Below are positions 27,647-35,731 of a stretch of DNA of 64,000 nucleotides, one piece after another. Every line of letters starts with the position of its first letter. Position 1 is the stretch's first letter. This DNA is from Deltaproteobacteria bacterium (lineage in GTDB: Bacteria > Desulfobacterota > Desulfobulbia > Desulfobulbales > SURF-16), in NCBI GenBank assembly GCA_016219175.1, contig JACRCD010000044.1:1-64000 (forward strand), in the 5' to 3' direction. The position numbers were made by a program, and so were the translations under genes. The notes below the pieces were generated by a model. That model had not been told where the DNA came from, searched no databases, and saw only the letters and a program-made list of their open reading frames with translations.

Positions 27647-28709
27647 GCAACTTGACTGGAAAGGCGCTCTGGGTGTGACGGGGTGCGGCATGGTCAGTCC
27701 GGTGGGCTTGTCCGCCCCCGCCTCTCTTGCGGCCATGCGGGCCGGGGTGACGCGCATCACGGAACTGCCCGGGGGGCTTGCCGGTGGCGGCGACGCTGCC
27801 CCGGAACCCCTGGCCGGGGGCCAGGTGCCCGTCATCCCAGCGGGACGGCAGGGGGTGGCCCGTCTGGTCCGCCTGGCCTGCGCCGCGCTGCAGGAAGCCG
27901 TGGCCGATGCCGGGCTGGCAAGGATGGAACAGTATGGCGTTTTTCTGGGCGGGCCGGTGGAAAAACAGGGGGGGCGTTTGCTCGATTATGCACCCTCTCT
28001 CTCCCAGGGGCTGTCCGGCTCTCTCCCTCCCTGCTTTGGCAATGCGCCGGTCTTTTTGTTTCAGAACGGCAGGGCTGCTGCCCTGCTGGCCTTAAGGGCC
28101 GCCGCCCAGGCCCTGTCCGAAGGGCGGGTCCAGGTGGCCCTGGTGGGCGGGGTGGATTCCTGGGTGAATCCGCTGGCGCTAAAACATCTTGCCGACACGG
28201 GCCGTTTGCGTGGCAATGGGAAAAGCAGCGGCATCCTGCCGGGCGAAGGGGCGGCATTTTTTTGTCTTGAACGGCTGGAGCATGCCCGGGACCGTAAGGC
28301 CGCGGTCAGGGCCGAGCTGCACGCGGCAGTAGGCGCAAGAGACGAGACCCCTTTTGGCGCGCCCTGCAAGGCGGTGGTGCTCAGCCGCATCCTCAAACAG
28401 ATCTGGCCGGCCCAGCGGGAGGTGGGGCCGCTGATTATTTCCGATCTCAACGGCGAACGGCACCGGCATTTTGAGTGGATGCTGGCCGCCAGCCGCTCCC
28501 TGAAATTCAAAGAGGACACCCTGCGCCACTGGCACCCGGCGGAATATATCGGCGACAGCGGGGCGGCCAGCGGCGCGCTTTGCTGCGCCTGGGCCGCCAC
28601 GGCTCTTTCCAGGGGCTATGCCTGCACCGATGGCGTCATTGTCTGGGGCGGCTCCGATGAAGGCGAGCGGGAAGCCGTGCTTTTTGTTTCGCCCGGGGGA
28701 GGGGAGTGA
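27639..28709 (+). CDS. Ketosynthase-like protein lacking catalytic residues
   Basis: A 356-residue thiolase/ketosynthase-fold protein of the T6SS-linked type. The fold is recognisable (GVTGCGMVSPVGLSA, ALVGGVDSW, SGILPGEGAAFFCLE at 198-211, ISDLNGERHRHFEW). The nucleophile motif TACSSG of true ketosynthases is FQNGRA (141-146) here, with Asn143 where Cys is expected. The later catalytic His motif (GHTLGAAG) reads GDSGAASG (305-312). Condensing activity is therefore unlikely and a structural or chaperone role in effector delivery is more plausible. It lies between DUF2169 and the PAAR-like effector, overlapping both genes. Confidence 0.85.
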   Translation: MSEQLDWKGALGVTGCGMVSPVGLSAPASLAAMRAGVTRITELPGGLAGGGDAAPEPLAGGQVPVIPAGRQGVARLVRLACAALQEAVADAGLARMEQYGVFLGGPVEKQGGRLLDYAPSLSQGLSGSLPPCFGNAPVFLFQNGRAAALLALRAAAQALSEGRVQVALVGGVDSWVNPLALKHLADTGRLRGNGKSSGILPGEGAAFFCLERLEHARDRKAAVRAELHAAVGARDETPFGAPCKAVVLSRILKQIWPAQREVGPLIISDLNGERHRHFEWMLAASRSLKFKEDTLRHWHPAEYIGDSGAASGALCCAWAATALSRGYACTDGVIVWGGSDEGEREAVLFVSPGGGE

Positions 28710-29863
28710 TGGGTAGCACCACCAATGTCAACATGAAAACCGTGGTTCATGCCGACAGCGGCGGCATGGCCATAGCCTTTCCCGATGTGTGCAAAACGCC
28801 GACCCCGGCCGGGCCGGTGCCGATTCCCTACCCCAACATCGCCTTATCCAAGGACGCGTCCAAGGTCACCAAGAAGGTGAAGGTGGATAAAAAAGGCGTG
28901 ATGGTCAAGGGCTCCAAAATCGCCGTCAGTCAGGGGGATGAGGCCGGCACGGCGGGCGGCGGGGTGGTCTCCAGCAAGATCAAGGGCACGGCGGAGTTCA
29001 TGAATTATTCCTTTGACGTGAAGTTTGAAGGAAAGACCGTGGCCCGTTTGACTGATCCCATGATGCAGAATCAGGGCTCCCAGGGCAATACCGCCACCCC
29101 GGCCGAGGTGCAGGGGCCGAAGGTTGTTATTGATTTTGACAAGGTGGGCAAAACCCAGGAAGAAGCCTGTGACAAGATGAAGAAAAAGGAGGTCAAGGAC
29201 GACAAGAAAGGGGCCAAGGCTGCGGGCATGCTGGAGGAAGACTACAAGGCGATCAAGGAGGTGTGCGGGGACAAGGGGGTGCTTGCTTCCTTCCGGGATA
29301 CCAATCCGGACTGCCTGAAGCATCTCAAGGGTGGCGTGCCCAGCAAGGGCCATGACATCCTGCAGAAGACCTGGAAATCGGCCAACCTGCCGGCCGATAA
29401 GAAGGATATGGCCGGGCTGGTCTCCAACCGGCTGCGCAAACCCGCTCCGGGCCAGATCATTGACAATCCTAAACTGCACCCCCTGGGCAAGGTAACCGGG
29501 GATTATGACATGCACGAAATTCTCAAGGGCGGCAAGAAGGTAACCGGCGCCCAGGAAAAGTCCCTGATCAAGAGCTTCAACAAGGCGATCCCGCCTTCAG
29601 GCAATCCGCCGGTGCAGCAGCCCCGCGTCCTGCACGGCGCCCAGGCTAACTACTCGGATTATCTGGCCAAAAATCCGGGTGAAAAACCGATCAAGGCCCT
29701 TTTTAAACCCGATCCGCCCACCACCGTTTTTGACGGCAGCAAGCCTCCGGCTCCGCCTGCCAAGGTGTACCGCTGCGAGACCAATGAGGATATCCTCAAC
29801 ATGTACAAGTGCAAGGGCGCCGAAACTCCGCCTGAGTGGAATCTCAAGCCCAAGAAGAAATAA
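28709..29863 (+). CDS. PAAR-like DUF4150 effector with CyaA/edema-factor-like domain
   Basis: A 384-residue protein. Residues 1-140 form a DUF4150 PAAR-like tip (CKTPTPAGPVPIPYPN, GSKIAVSQGDEAGTAGGG, VARLTDPMMQNQGSQGN), which would sit on VgrG. After a Lys-rich linker, residues about 190-345 match class II nucleotidyl cyclases. Arg196 with Asn199-Pro200, Lys213 (SKG) and Lys220 keep the spacing of edema factor R329, K346 and K353. GDYDM supplies Asp265 and Asp267, and LHGAQAN supplies His309. The segment between the lysines and GDYD is much shorter than in known enzymes, and a Leu stands at the H351 position. The start is the ATG in TGATG at the ketosynthase-like stop, with GGAGGGGAG upstream. 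Likely a T6SS toxin; activity is unproven. Confidence 0.75.
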   Translation: MGSTTNVNMKTVVHADSGGMAIAFPDVCKTPTPAGPVPIPYPNIALSKDASKVTKKVKVDKKGVMVKGSKIAVSQGDEAGTAGGGVVSSKIKGTAEFMNYSFDVKFEGKTVARLTDPMMQNQGSQGNTATPAEVQGPKVVIDFDKVGKTQEEACDKMKKKEVKDDKKGAKAAGMLEEDYKAIKEVCGDKGVLASFRDTNPDCLKHLKGGVPSKGHDILQKTWKSANLPADKKDMAGLVSNRLRKPAPGQIIDNPKLHPLGKVTGDYDMHEILKGGKKVTGAQEKSLIKSFNKAIPPSGNPPVQQPRVLHGAQANYSDYLAKNPGEKPIKALFKPDPPTTVFDGSKPPAPPAKVYRCETNEDILNMYKCKGAETPPEWNLKPKKK

Positions 29864-29893
29864 GGGGATGCCGTCAAGGCACGGGAAACAGAC

Positions 29894-30703
29894 ATGAAAG
29901 ATTCATTTTTCACCGCCGAAGAACGCCAGCAACTGATCAGCCGCTACTGGCGGGTCTATCGACAGACGGCCTGGCCGATCCGCGATACCCTGACCCCGGA
30001 TGAGCGGGTGGCGGCCTACGAGGCGGAAGAGGCCCTGCTGCGGGAATATGCGGAGCGTCTGCCCTATGTCAGCATCAGCCGCTGTCCCATCTGCGGGACC
30101 GTGCTGGAATATGTGGTCGATGTCATGGGGCTTGACGGGCCCTGGTGGGAGTCGTTGGACACGGTTGAATATCCGGAGCCCCAGGGGTGTGAGCATTTCA
30201 ACGTGCTGCTCGGCGCGGTGGACTTTCATGGCCGCCCCCCTGTTGAAGCCAGGGAGTTGGACGAGATCCTGCCCGGTCCGGGGGTTCCCTATGTGATCCC
30301 GGATTTATTGCAGCTGCCCGGCATGCAGGCGGTGGTGTCCAGTTTCCCCGACGGTATGGGCGACACCTGTTACGCCATGGCCTATTTTGCCCCGCAACGC
30401 TTTCACGGGGCCTTGCTGCACCAGCCCTGGCTGCGGCAAAGGCAGGAGGTCTATGACGAGAACGGCAGCTATGAAGGGTGGCGGGTTGGTGGTAACAAAT
30501 GGGATTTTGACCTGGGGCCATGGCTTGAGCGGCAATCGCTGCTGTGGATCGCCCCCGGCGATCTGTCCTCTTTGATTGTGCGGAAAGACGCGCCCTGCCC
30601 CTATGAGAATCTGCCGGGGGTCCGGCAGCCCCAGATCATCCGCAAGGGCGATCTCTCTCTGCTGCCTTTGCCCACGGGTGAAGGATTTGAGCCTTTCGAG
30701 TGA
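29894..30703 (+). CDS. T6SS-linked zinc-ribbon protein, possible immunity factor
   Basis: A 269-residue soluble protein without a signal peptide. Its most visible features are a CPIC pair (CPICGTVL, about 64-71), the GLDGPWWESL block, GDTCYAMAYFAPQ and a C-terminal IAPGDLSSLIVRKDAPCPYENLPG. I recognise the pattern as an uncharacterised family seen next to T6SS spike genes but know no function. Its place 30 bp after the candidate toxin and ahead of the TIGR02270 gene makes it a candidate immunity protein or effector-loading factor. The upstream gap holds no clear promoter, so it is probably co-transcribed. Confidence 0.65.
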   Translation: MKDSFFTAEERQQLISRYWRVYRQTAWPIRDTLTPDERVAAYEAEEALLREYAERLPYVSISRCPICGTVLEYVVDVMGLDGPWWESLDTVEYPEPQGCEHFNVLLGAVDFHGRPPVEARELDEILPGPGVPYVIPDLLQLPGMQAVVSSFPDGMGDTCYAMAYFAPQRFHGALLHQPWLRQRQEVYDENGSYEGWRVGGNKWDFDLGPWLERQSLLWIAPGDLSSLIVRKDAPCPYENLPGVRQPQIIRKGDLSLLPLPTGEGFEPFE

Positions 30704-31971
30704 TGACCATGATCCTAGCCGATGTCATAGAAGAGCATCTCGAAGAAACTGGATTCCTGTGGGGGCAGCGCCAGGCCGCCCTCGATTCCAGGGATTATGT
30801 GCTGGCGGAACTGGCGGAGCTTGAGGAGCGGCTGGCTGCCCATGTGGATGGGCTTCTGGTTGGCGGCGAGGAGGCCTGGGGGCTTGCCGGACCCCGGCTC
30901 ACGGGTGATGATGCCGGGGAGGTGTTCGCCGCGGCTTTTCTTGCCCTGCAGTCAGGGCTTGAGCCGCGCCTTGACTGGGTCATGACGGTTTTCCGCGAGG
31001 TTGATGGCGAGGGGATGCAGGGGATCTATGACAGCCTCTGCCACACTAGCTTTGCTGGTGTCGATGATCTGCTGCTGCCCCTGCTGCGGGCCGAGGATGT
31101 CATGCGGCAGGCGCTGGCCGCGGATATTCTCAGTTTCCGCCGCTACCCCGTGCCCCTTTATTTTCTTGAACCCTTGAGCAAGTCGGATTATCCCGAGATC
31201 TCGGCCATCGCCATCCGCGCCATGGGCAGGCTGAGGGATACAAAAGCCCTGGACGCAGTCAATGAAATGATCTTGAGTCAGGGGGCCGAACCATTCGTGG
31301 CAAACGAGGCCTGGCGGACAGGGCTGCTGCTGGGCAGCGACCTGGTGGCGCCGCAATGCCGGCTGGCCCTGCAGCATAATACGGAGATGGCCGGCGACGC
31401 CCTCATTATGCTGGCCATCAACGGTGATGTCCGTGACTTGCCGTTGCTTGCCGCCGCCCTGCGGGAAGGCAAACTTGCCAGGAAAGCGGCCATGGCCCTG
31501 GGCACACTGGGCGCCCAAGGCGGAATCGCCCCGCTCATCGGCTGCCTGGCTGATCCGGAGCTTGGCCGCCTGGCCGGGGAGTCCTTTTGCCGGATCACGG
31601 GTATTGATCTTGAGAGGGCGGGGCTGGCCCGCGAGACGGTGGCGGAAGCCGCGGTCCCGGCCGGAGCGGATCAGGATGAGGACGATGACGATGACTATGT
31701 TGCAGACAAAGACGAAGATCTGCCTTTTCCGGATCCGGAAAAAATTAAAGAGTTCTGGGCGAAGCAGGAGAAAGTTTTCAGCAGGGAAACCCGGTATCGT
31801 TATGGCCGCCCGTACGCCAGGGAAGTTCTCGCCGATGTCCTGCTCCAGGGCGCTTTGCCGGAGCGGCACAATGCGGCGCTTGAGCTGGCCGTGCTCTGCC
31901 CCGGCCGTCCCCTATTGGAGACCAGGGCCATGGCCGGTCTGCAGATGAAGATGAGCGGTCAACTTACCTGA
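30703..31971 (+). CDS. TIGR02270-family HEAT-like repeat protein
   Basis: A 422-residue helical-repeat protein of the TIGR02270 family, which occurs in T6SS loci. Its N-terminus has an acidic helical region. Repeats run through about 120-310 (IAIRAMGRLRDTKALDAVNEM, KAAMALGTLGAQGGIAPLIGCLADPELGRLAGESF), ending with the family motif CRITGIDL. An acidic linker (EDDDDDYVADKDED) leads to a conserved tail (WAKQEKVF ... YRYGRPY). The start ATG shares a base with the previous stop (TGATG). A protein-interaction scaffold for effector export is inferred. Confidence 0.82.
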   Translation: MTMILADVIEEHLEETGFLWGQRQAALDSRDYVLAELAELEERLAAHVDGLLVGGEEAWGLAGPRLTGDDAGEVFAAAFLALQSGLEPRLDWVMTVFREVDGEGMQGIYDSLCHTSFAGVDDLLLPLLRAEDVMRQALAADILSFRRYPVPLYFLEPLSKSDYPEISAIAIRAMGRLRDTKALDAVNEMILSQGAEPFVANEAWRTGLLLGSDLVAPQCRLALQHNTEMAGDALIMLAINGDVRDLPLLAAALREGKLARKAAMALGTLGAQGGIAPLIGCLADPELGRLAGESFCRITGIDLERAGLARETVAEAAVPAGADQDEDDDDDYVADKDEDLPFPDPEKIKEFWAKQEKVFSRETRYRYGRPYAREVLADVLLQGALPERHNAALELAVLCPGRPLLETRAMAGLQMKMSGQLT

Positions 31972-32003
31972 GGTCTCAGCCGTTCAACGGCAAAGGAAGT
32001 CCG

Positions 32004-32192
32004 ATGATGCCCTCTCCGGCAGCGCTCATCTTTATGGCCCTTACGGTACTTTTTTTTGTCCTGTCCCTGTATGGTGGGGACGGCAAGACCGGGCCGGCGA
32101 TGACTTTGCAGAGAAAAATCTGGCTGCGGCTGGCTTTCATTTTCGCCGTCGTCAGCCTTGGCCTTTACTTCATGGATTCTTTCCTGGGGTAA
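32004..32192 (+). CDS. Small two-helix membrane protein
   Basis: A 62-residue protein with two hydrophobic helices (about 5-23 and 41-60) separated by a short polar loop (GGDGKTGPAMTLQRK). AGGA lies just upstream. It is between the TIGR02270 gene and the HExxH protein in the same direction. No family is recognised. It could be a small immunity or anchoring protein of the T6SS cluster, but nothing in the sequence proves that. Confidence 0.55.
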   Translation: MMPSPAALIFMALTVLFFVLSLYGGDGKTGPAMTLQRKIWLRLAFIFAVVSLGLYFMDSFLG

Positions 32193-32225
32193 ATTATCTG
32201 AAAATTTTTTCACGAAGACGACACC

Positions 32226-32840
32226 ATGGTCAATCCCTATCCCATCCCCATCACTACAATTCCCCTGGAGCGGCAAGCGCCGCAGATTGTGCCGGCCGCC
32301 ACCATTCAGGAATGGGCGCGCCTTACCGGCAACCCCCGGGCCCAGGGTCAGGATGTGGCCGGCATCACGGTGCCGTCGATACTTGTTGATCCCAGCGGAC
32401 TGCGGGATGAGCAGCGGGTCAGAGGGAGAGCAAGGGAGTTCCGCTACCGGTCCGGGACCCTGACCCTCTATCTGCGGCTGCGAATTTTTATTAACAGAGG
32501 GTTGTCGCCATGCGAACAGCGCATCTGGACAACACATGAAATGGACCATGTGCGGGATTACGAGCAGCTGATGGGCACATTAAATCTCCGGTTGCAGTCC
32601 GATTCCTTCATGCGGGCTTTTTTTCTCGACCGGCAGTGGTTTCCGGTAAATGACCGCGGCTTGATGATGGACAGCATCCGCGAAACATGCGCCGGAATTT
32701 TCCGTCAGCTCACCCAGGATGCCGTGACGGGAAGGGATACCGACGCGGAATACGAGCGGGTGCGGAGCCAGATAAGGGAAACATGCCATGGGCGGTCCAG
32801 ACGGCCCAGCCTGCGGCCCAGCGCCCGTCCTTCAGGCTAA
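32226..32840 (+). CDS. HExxH-motif protein, putative zinc metalloprotease effector
   Basis: A 204-residue protein with no signal peptide. The central motif HEMDH (TTHEMDHVRDYEQ, about 99-111) is a classical zincin zinc-binding site. A possible third ligand cannot be assigned. The C-terminus is Arg/Ser-rich. It lies last in the T6SS spike cluster, 33 bp after a small membrane protein gene, so it could be a second cargo toxin. Alternatives are a housekeeping metalloprotein or a chance motif. A stem-loop follows the stop codon. Confidence 0.6.
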   Translation: MVNPYPIPITTIPLERQAPQIVPAATIQEWARLTGNPRAQGQDVAGITVPSILVDPSGLRDEQRVRGRAREFRYRSGTLTLYLRLRIFINRGLSPCEQRIWTTHEMDHVRDYEQLMGTLNLRLQSDSFMRAFFLDRQWFPVNDRGLMMDSIRETCAGIFRQLTQDAVTGRDTDAEYERVRSQIRETCHGRSRRPSLRPSARPSG

Positions 32841-32845
32841 CCAGC

Positions 32846-32871
32846 ATGGCTGGACCAGGCTGGCCAGCCAT
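32846..32871 (+). terminator. Stem-loop after T6SS cluster
   Basis: A perfect 8-bp inverted repeat, ATGGCTGG and CCAGCCAT, with a 10-base loop lies five bases after the stop at 32840. There is no U-tract, so it is a weak terminator candidate. A second 9-bp inverted repeat (ATGAAAGTC / GACTTTCAT) spans 32880-32931. Confidence 0.35.
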
Positions 32872-32972
32872 AACGAACCATGAAAGTCCGGCGCTCCGGC
32901 ATGGCCGGTTCCGAGCACCGTCGACTTTCATATAAACCCCTCCTCACTGCGGGCAGGAACAATAAAAAACCT

Positions 32973-33467
32973 TTACTTGCCGTAATCCCTGGGCCCAAAG
33001 AGCGGAACCCCTTCAGCGTCCGTTGGTTCCGAGGGTGGTTTTTTTTCGTCCGTTTTGCCGGCTGGCGCACGGCGCTTGCCCTTAGGCTGTGACTCATCCA
33101 CGAATTGCTGGGTCAGGGGTTCCTGGGTGACCATGATATTGGTCGGGATTTTGATCTGGTCACCAAGAAAAATACGGTTGGGTTTAAGTCCCGGATTGTA
33201 CTTGGCAAGCGCCTCCCAGTTTTTCAGCTCACCGGTATACCATTTGGCGATAATAGACAAACTTTCACCCTTCAATTTGACGGTGTGCACGAATTCCACA
33301 GGCGGCGGCGGTTCTTCCACCACGGGTGGCGGCGCGGGCTCTTCCGGAACCGGTTCCTCGATGACCGGCGGCGGTGGTGGTTCCTTGGAAGCGCAGCTTA
33401 TACAGACGAAGGCCAGCATCAGACAAAGACAAAACAGCACATTCAACTGCCGCGGACGCATTTTCAC
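32973..33467 (-). CDS. LysM lipoprotein
   Basis: A 164-residue lipoprotein: signal peptide and lipobox ending in CISC (Cys about 25), a Pro/Glu-rich spacer (EEPVPEEPAPPPVVEEP), a LysM domain (about 60-108; VKLKGESLSIIAKWYTGELKNW ... NRIFLGDQIKIP) and a polar tail. It would be anchored in the outer membrane or inner leaflet facing peptidoglycan. The GTG start has AGGAG seven bases upstream and overlaps the kinase stop by four bases (GTGA), so the two genes are coupled. It may present cell-wall state to the membrane kinase; that is inference. Confidence 0.85.
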   Translation of the reverse strand: MKMRPRQLNVLFCLCLMLAFVCISCASKEPPPPPVIEEPVPEEPAPPPVVEEPPPPVEFVHTVKLKGESLSIIAKWYTGELKNWEALAKYNPGLKPNRIFLGDQIKIPTNIMVTQEPLTQQFVDESQPKGKRRAPAGKTDEKKPPSEPTDAEGVPLFGPRDYGK

Positions 33468-35374
33468 GGTTTTGCTCCTGAGGTTTCTTTCATTTTGTTG
33501 AGGTAGTCTTTTGCCAGTTTGTTTTTCGGATTAATGGCCACCGCCTTTTCCAGATTGGCGATGCATTCCGATTTTTTCCCCAGCTCATTCTGCACCAGGG
33601 CCAGATTGAAAAGCGCTTCATCCTGATAAGCCGGGGCGAGCTCAACGACCCGGGCATACATTTCCTCCGCCTTGACGTAATCCTTTGACAGGGCATGAAT
33701 GAAACCGAGATTAAAAAAGGTATCCGGAAATTTCGGATTCAGCTGGATGACATTTTGATAGCTAGCTATGGCCCTGGGATAATCCTTTTGTTTCATGAGC
33801 AGCATGCCAAGCTGAAAGTGGGCCTGTTCGCTGTCCGGATTGACATGAATCGATTTTTCAAGCAGGCTGGCCGCCTTCTTGATGTCCGTTTTAGCCAGGC
33901 CTTCCGCCTCGCCCAGCAATGCTTCGCTATAGGGCTCGGCTATTTTCACCTGCATGCCCGGTCCAAGCTGCAAGAGTTCTTCAAACAGGGGGATGGCCTC
34001 TCCGTAACGTTTGGCCACCAGGGCATCCATGGCCTGCTGATATAACTCCGTGCCCGGGGTTTCCTGGGAGGAACCATCCGGGGCTGCCGCTGTCTGGGGC
34101 GCCCCCGTCTTGTCGCCGGTTTCCGGGCTGAGCTGCTTTTCGGTGATTGCCTGGGTGTCTTCCCGGGGCGGTTCCGCCTGCCTGCCGAAAATGAAGGCGA
34201 ACAGGGCGACAGCAACCACCAGGGCCGCACCAGCGCCGGCCAAAAGTGTTTTGTTGGATTTGCCGGCTTTCGGCTGTTTCAGGGGGGAGGGTTGCGGCTC
34301 CGGTTTCTTCAGGTCCGGCCGGGGAGGTGGCGGAGCCGCCTCAGCCGCTTGCCTGGCAGACAGGGGCGGCACCGTCGCGGGTCCGGTATCGTCTTGCATG
34401 AGGCCGATCCTGGTGATTTCCCGCAGGTGTTGTTCTTCGGCAATAATCTCTTCGGCAAAGAGGGTTTTCATATATCTGGCCAGCACGTTGGCCGTGGGAT
34501 GCAGCCCCAGTTGCTGCATGCACTCCTCAAGATCGGTAAGCATGTCGCCGCAGGTCTGATAGCGGTTGTTCGGCTCCTTTTCCAGGGCGCGGTAGAGAAC
34601 CTGCAGGAGTTTCTGCGGCAGATCCTGCTGCAGCTCTTCCGGCTTGACAAATTCTCCCTCGCGGACCTTGGCGAGGATGTGCATCGTGTCGCCGCTGAAC
34701 ATGAGTTTGCCCGTCACCATTTCATATAAAATGATGCCGCAGGAAAAAATATCGGACCGGTGGTCGATTGCTTTTCCCGACGCCTGTTCAGGCGACATAT
34801 AGGCGATCTTGCCTTTGATCATGCCCATCTGGGTCATGGAGGTCTGACTGGCTGCCTTGGCAATGCCGAAATCGACAATCTTAACATCCCCTTCATAGGT
34901 GATGAGGATGTTCTGGGGGCTGATGTCCCGGTGAATGATGTTGAGCGGTTTTCCCTGAAAGTCCTTGAGTTTGTGCGCGTAGTCGAGCCCTGCGCAGACG
35001 CGGGATACGATGAGCAGGGCGAGTTGCAAGTCCAGCGGCAGATTTTTTTCCTTGGCTTTGCCGTAGGTGATCCGGCAATCCTTGCCCAGCAGATACTCCA
35101 TGGCAATGTAGTAGGTGTCGCCCAGGCTGCCGAAGTCATAAATCTGCACGACGTTCTGATGGTGAAGAAGGGCCGCGAGCTTGGCCTCATCAATAAAAGA
35201 CCGGACCAGCTCCTCCTCGGTGGCGAGATGGGGAAGGATCTTTTTGATGGCGATCAGTTTCTCGAAACCCTGAACGCCGGTGATCATGGCCCGGTACAGT
35301 TCAGCCATGCCGCCTACTGCCAGTTTGTCCAGCAGGATGTATTTGCCGAGGTACTGTTTCTGGATAGTTGTCAT
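33464..35374 (-). CDS. Membrane Ser/Thr protein kinase with TPR domain
   Basis: A 636-residue PknB-like kinase. The kinase domain (about 10-280) is complete: glycine loop LAVGGMAELYRA, Lys44, HRDISPQN with Asp150, DFG with Asp168, and an APE-like MSPEQ. A linker rich in Pro precedes one membrane helix (about 375-397). The C-terminal part (about 440-630) carries TPR repeats (PDSEQAHFQLGMLLMKQKDYPRAI, PDTFFNLGFIHA), presumably periplasmic. The ATG at 35374 is used; a TTG four codons earlier is possible. With the PP2C phosphatase (41532) and FHA protein (42914) it makes a PpkA-PppA-Fha-like set, known to control T6SS in other bacteria. Confidence 0.92.
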   Translation of the reverse strand: MTTIQKQYLGKYILLDKLAVGGMAELYRAMITGVQGFEKLIAIKKILPHLATEEELVRSFIDEAKLAALLHHQNVVQIYDFGSLGDTYYIAMEYLLGKDCRITYGKAKEKNLPLDLQLALLIVSRVCAGLDYAHKLKDFQGKPLNIIHRDISPQNILITYEGDVKIVDFGIAKAASQTSMTQMGMIKGKIAYMSPEQASGKAIDHRSDIFSCGIILYEMVTGKLMFSGDTMHILAKVREGEFVKPEELQQDLPQKLLQVLYRALEKEPNNRYQTCGDMLTDLEECMQQLGLHPTANVLARYMKTLFAEEIIAEEQHLREITRIGLMQDDTGPATVPPLSARQAAEAAPPPPRPDLKKPEPQPSPLKQPKAGKSNKTLLAGAGAALVVAVALFAFIFGRQAEPPREDTQAITEKQLSPETGDKTGAPQTAAAPDGSSQETPGTELYQQAMDALVAKRYGEAIPLFEELLQLGPGMQVKIAEPYSEALLGEAEGLAKTDIKKAASLLEKSIHVNPDSEQAHFQLGMLLMKQKDYPRAIASYQNVIQLNPKFPDTFFNLGFIHALSKDYVKAEEMYARVVELAPAYQDEALFNLALVQNELGKKSECIANLEKAVAINPKNKLAKDYLNKMKETSGAKP

Positions 35375-35731
35375 ATCAAATTGCAAAGTCCTGTTATTTT
35401 TATAATATGCAAATTATATGCTTATCATGGCGCTGGTCGTCAAGGAGTATTTGCCGGTAATTTTTTTATGCGGATGATGGGCGGTTATCTAAGGGCGTAA
35501 TGGAATCTCAATATGGGAACATCGCTGTTCCTGACAAAAAACAGAAAAAAATATTGAGTAAGTGGTACTCTTTTGAGTAGTATTGGTAATTAAGCAGGTA
35601 TTGTGGCTGGAACCCGAAGGAAAAAAGCGCATCAACGCGCTTAAACACGGGATAGCAGCCAATTTCATGGCGATAATTTTGTCTGAACGCCCATGAGCGG
35701 AACCGGCTGTCATTCACAAGGTACTGGCACA
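35375..35731. other. Intergenic region between divergent kinase and cyclase-like genes
   Basis: A 357-bp AT-rich gap. It includes a small perfect stem AAGCGC/GCGCTT at 35625-35642 and direct-repeat-like GAGTA words near 35553-35580. Promoters for both flanking genes must lie here, but no convincing box was identified. Short ORFs across it resemble nothing known. Confidence 0.3.
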
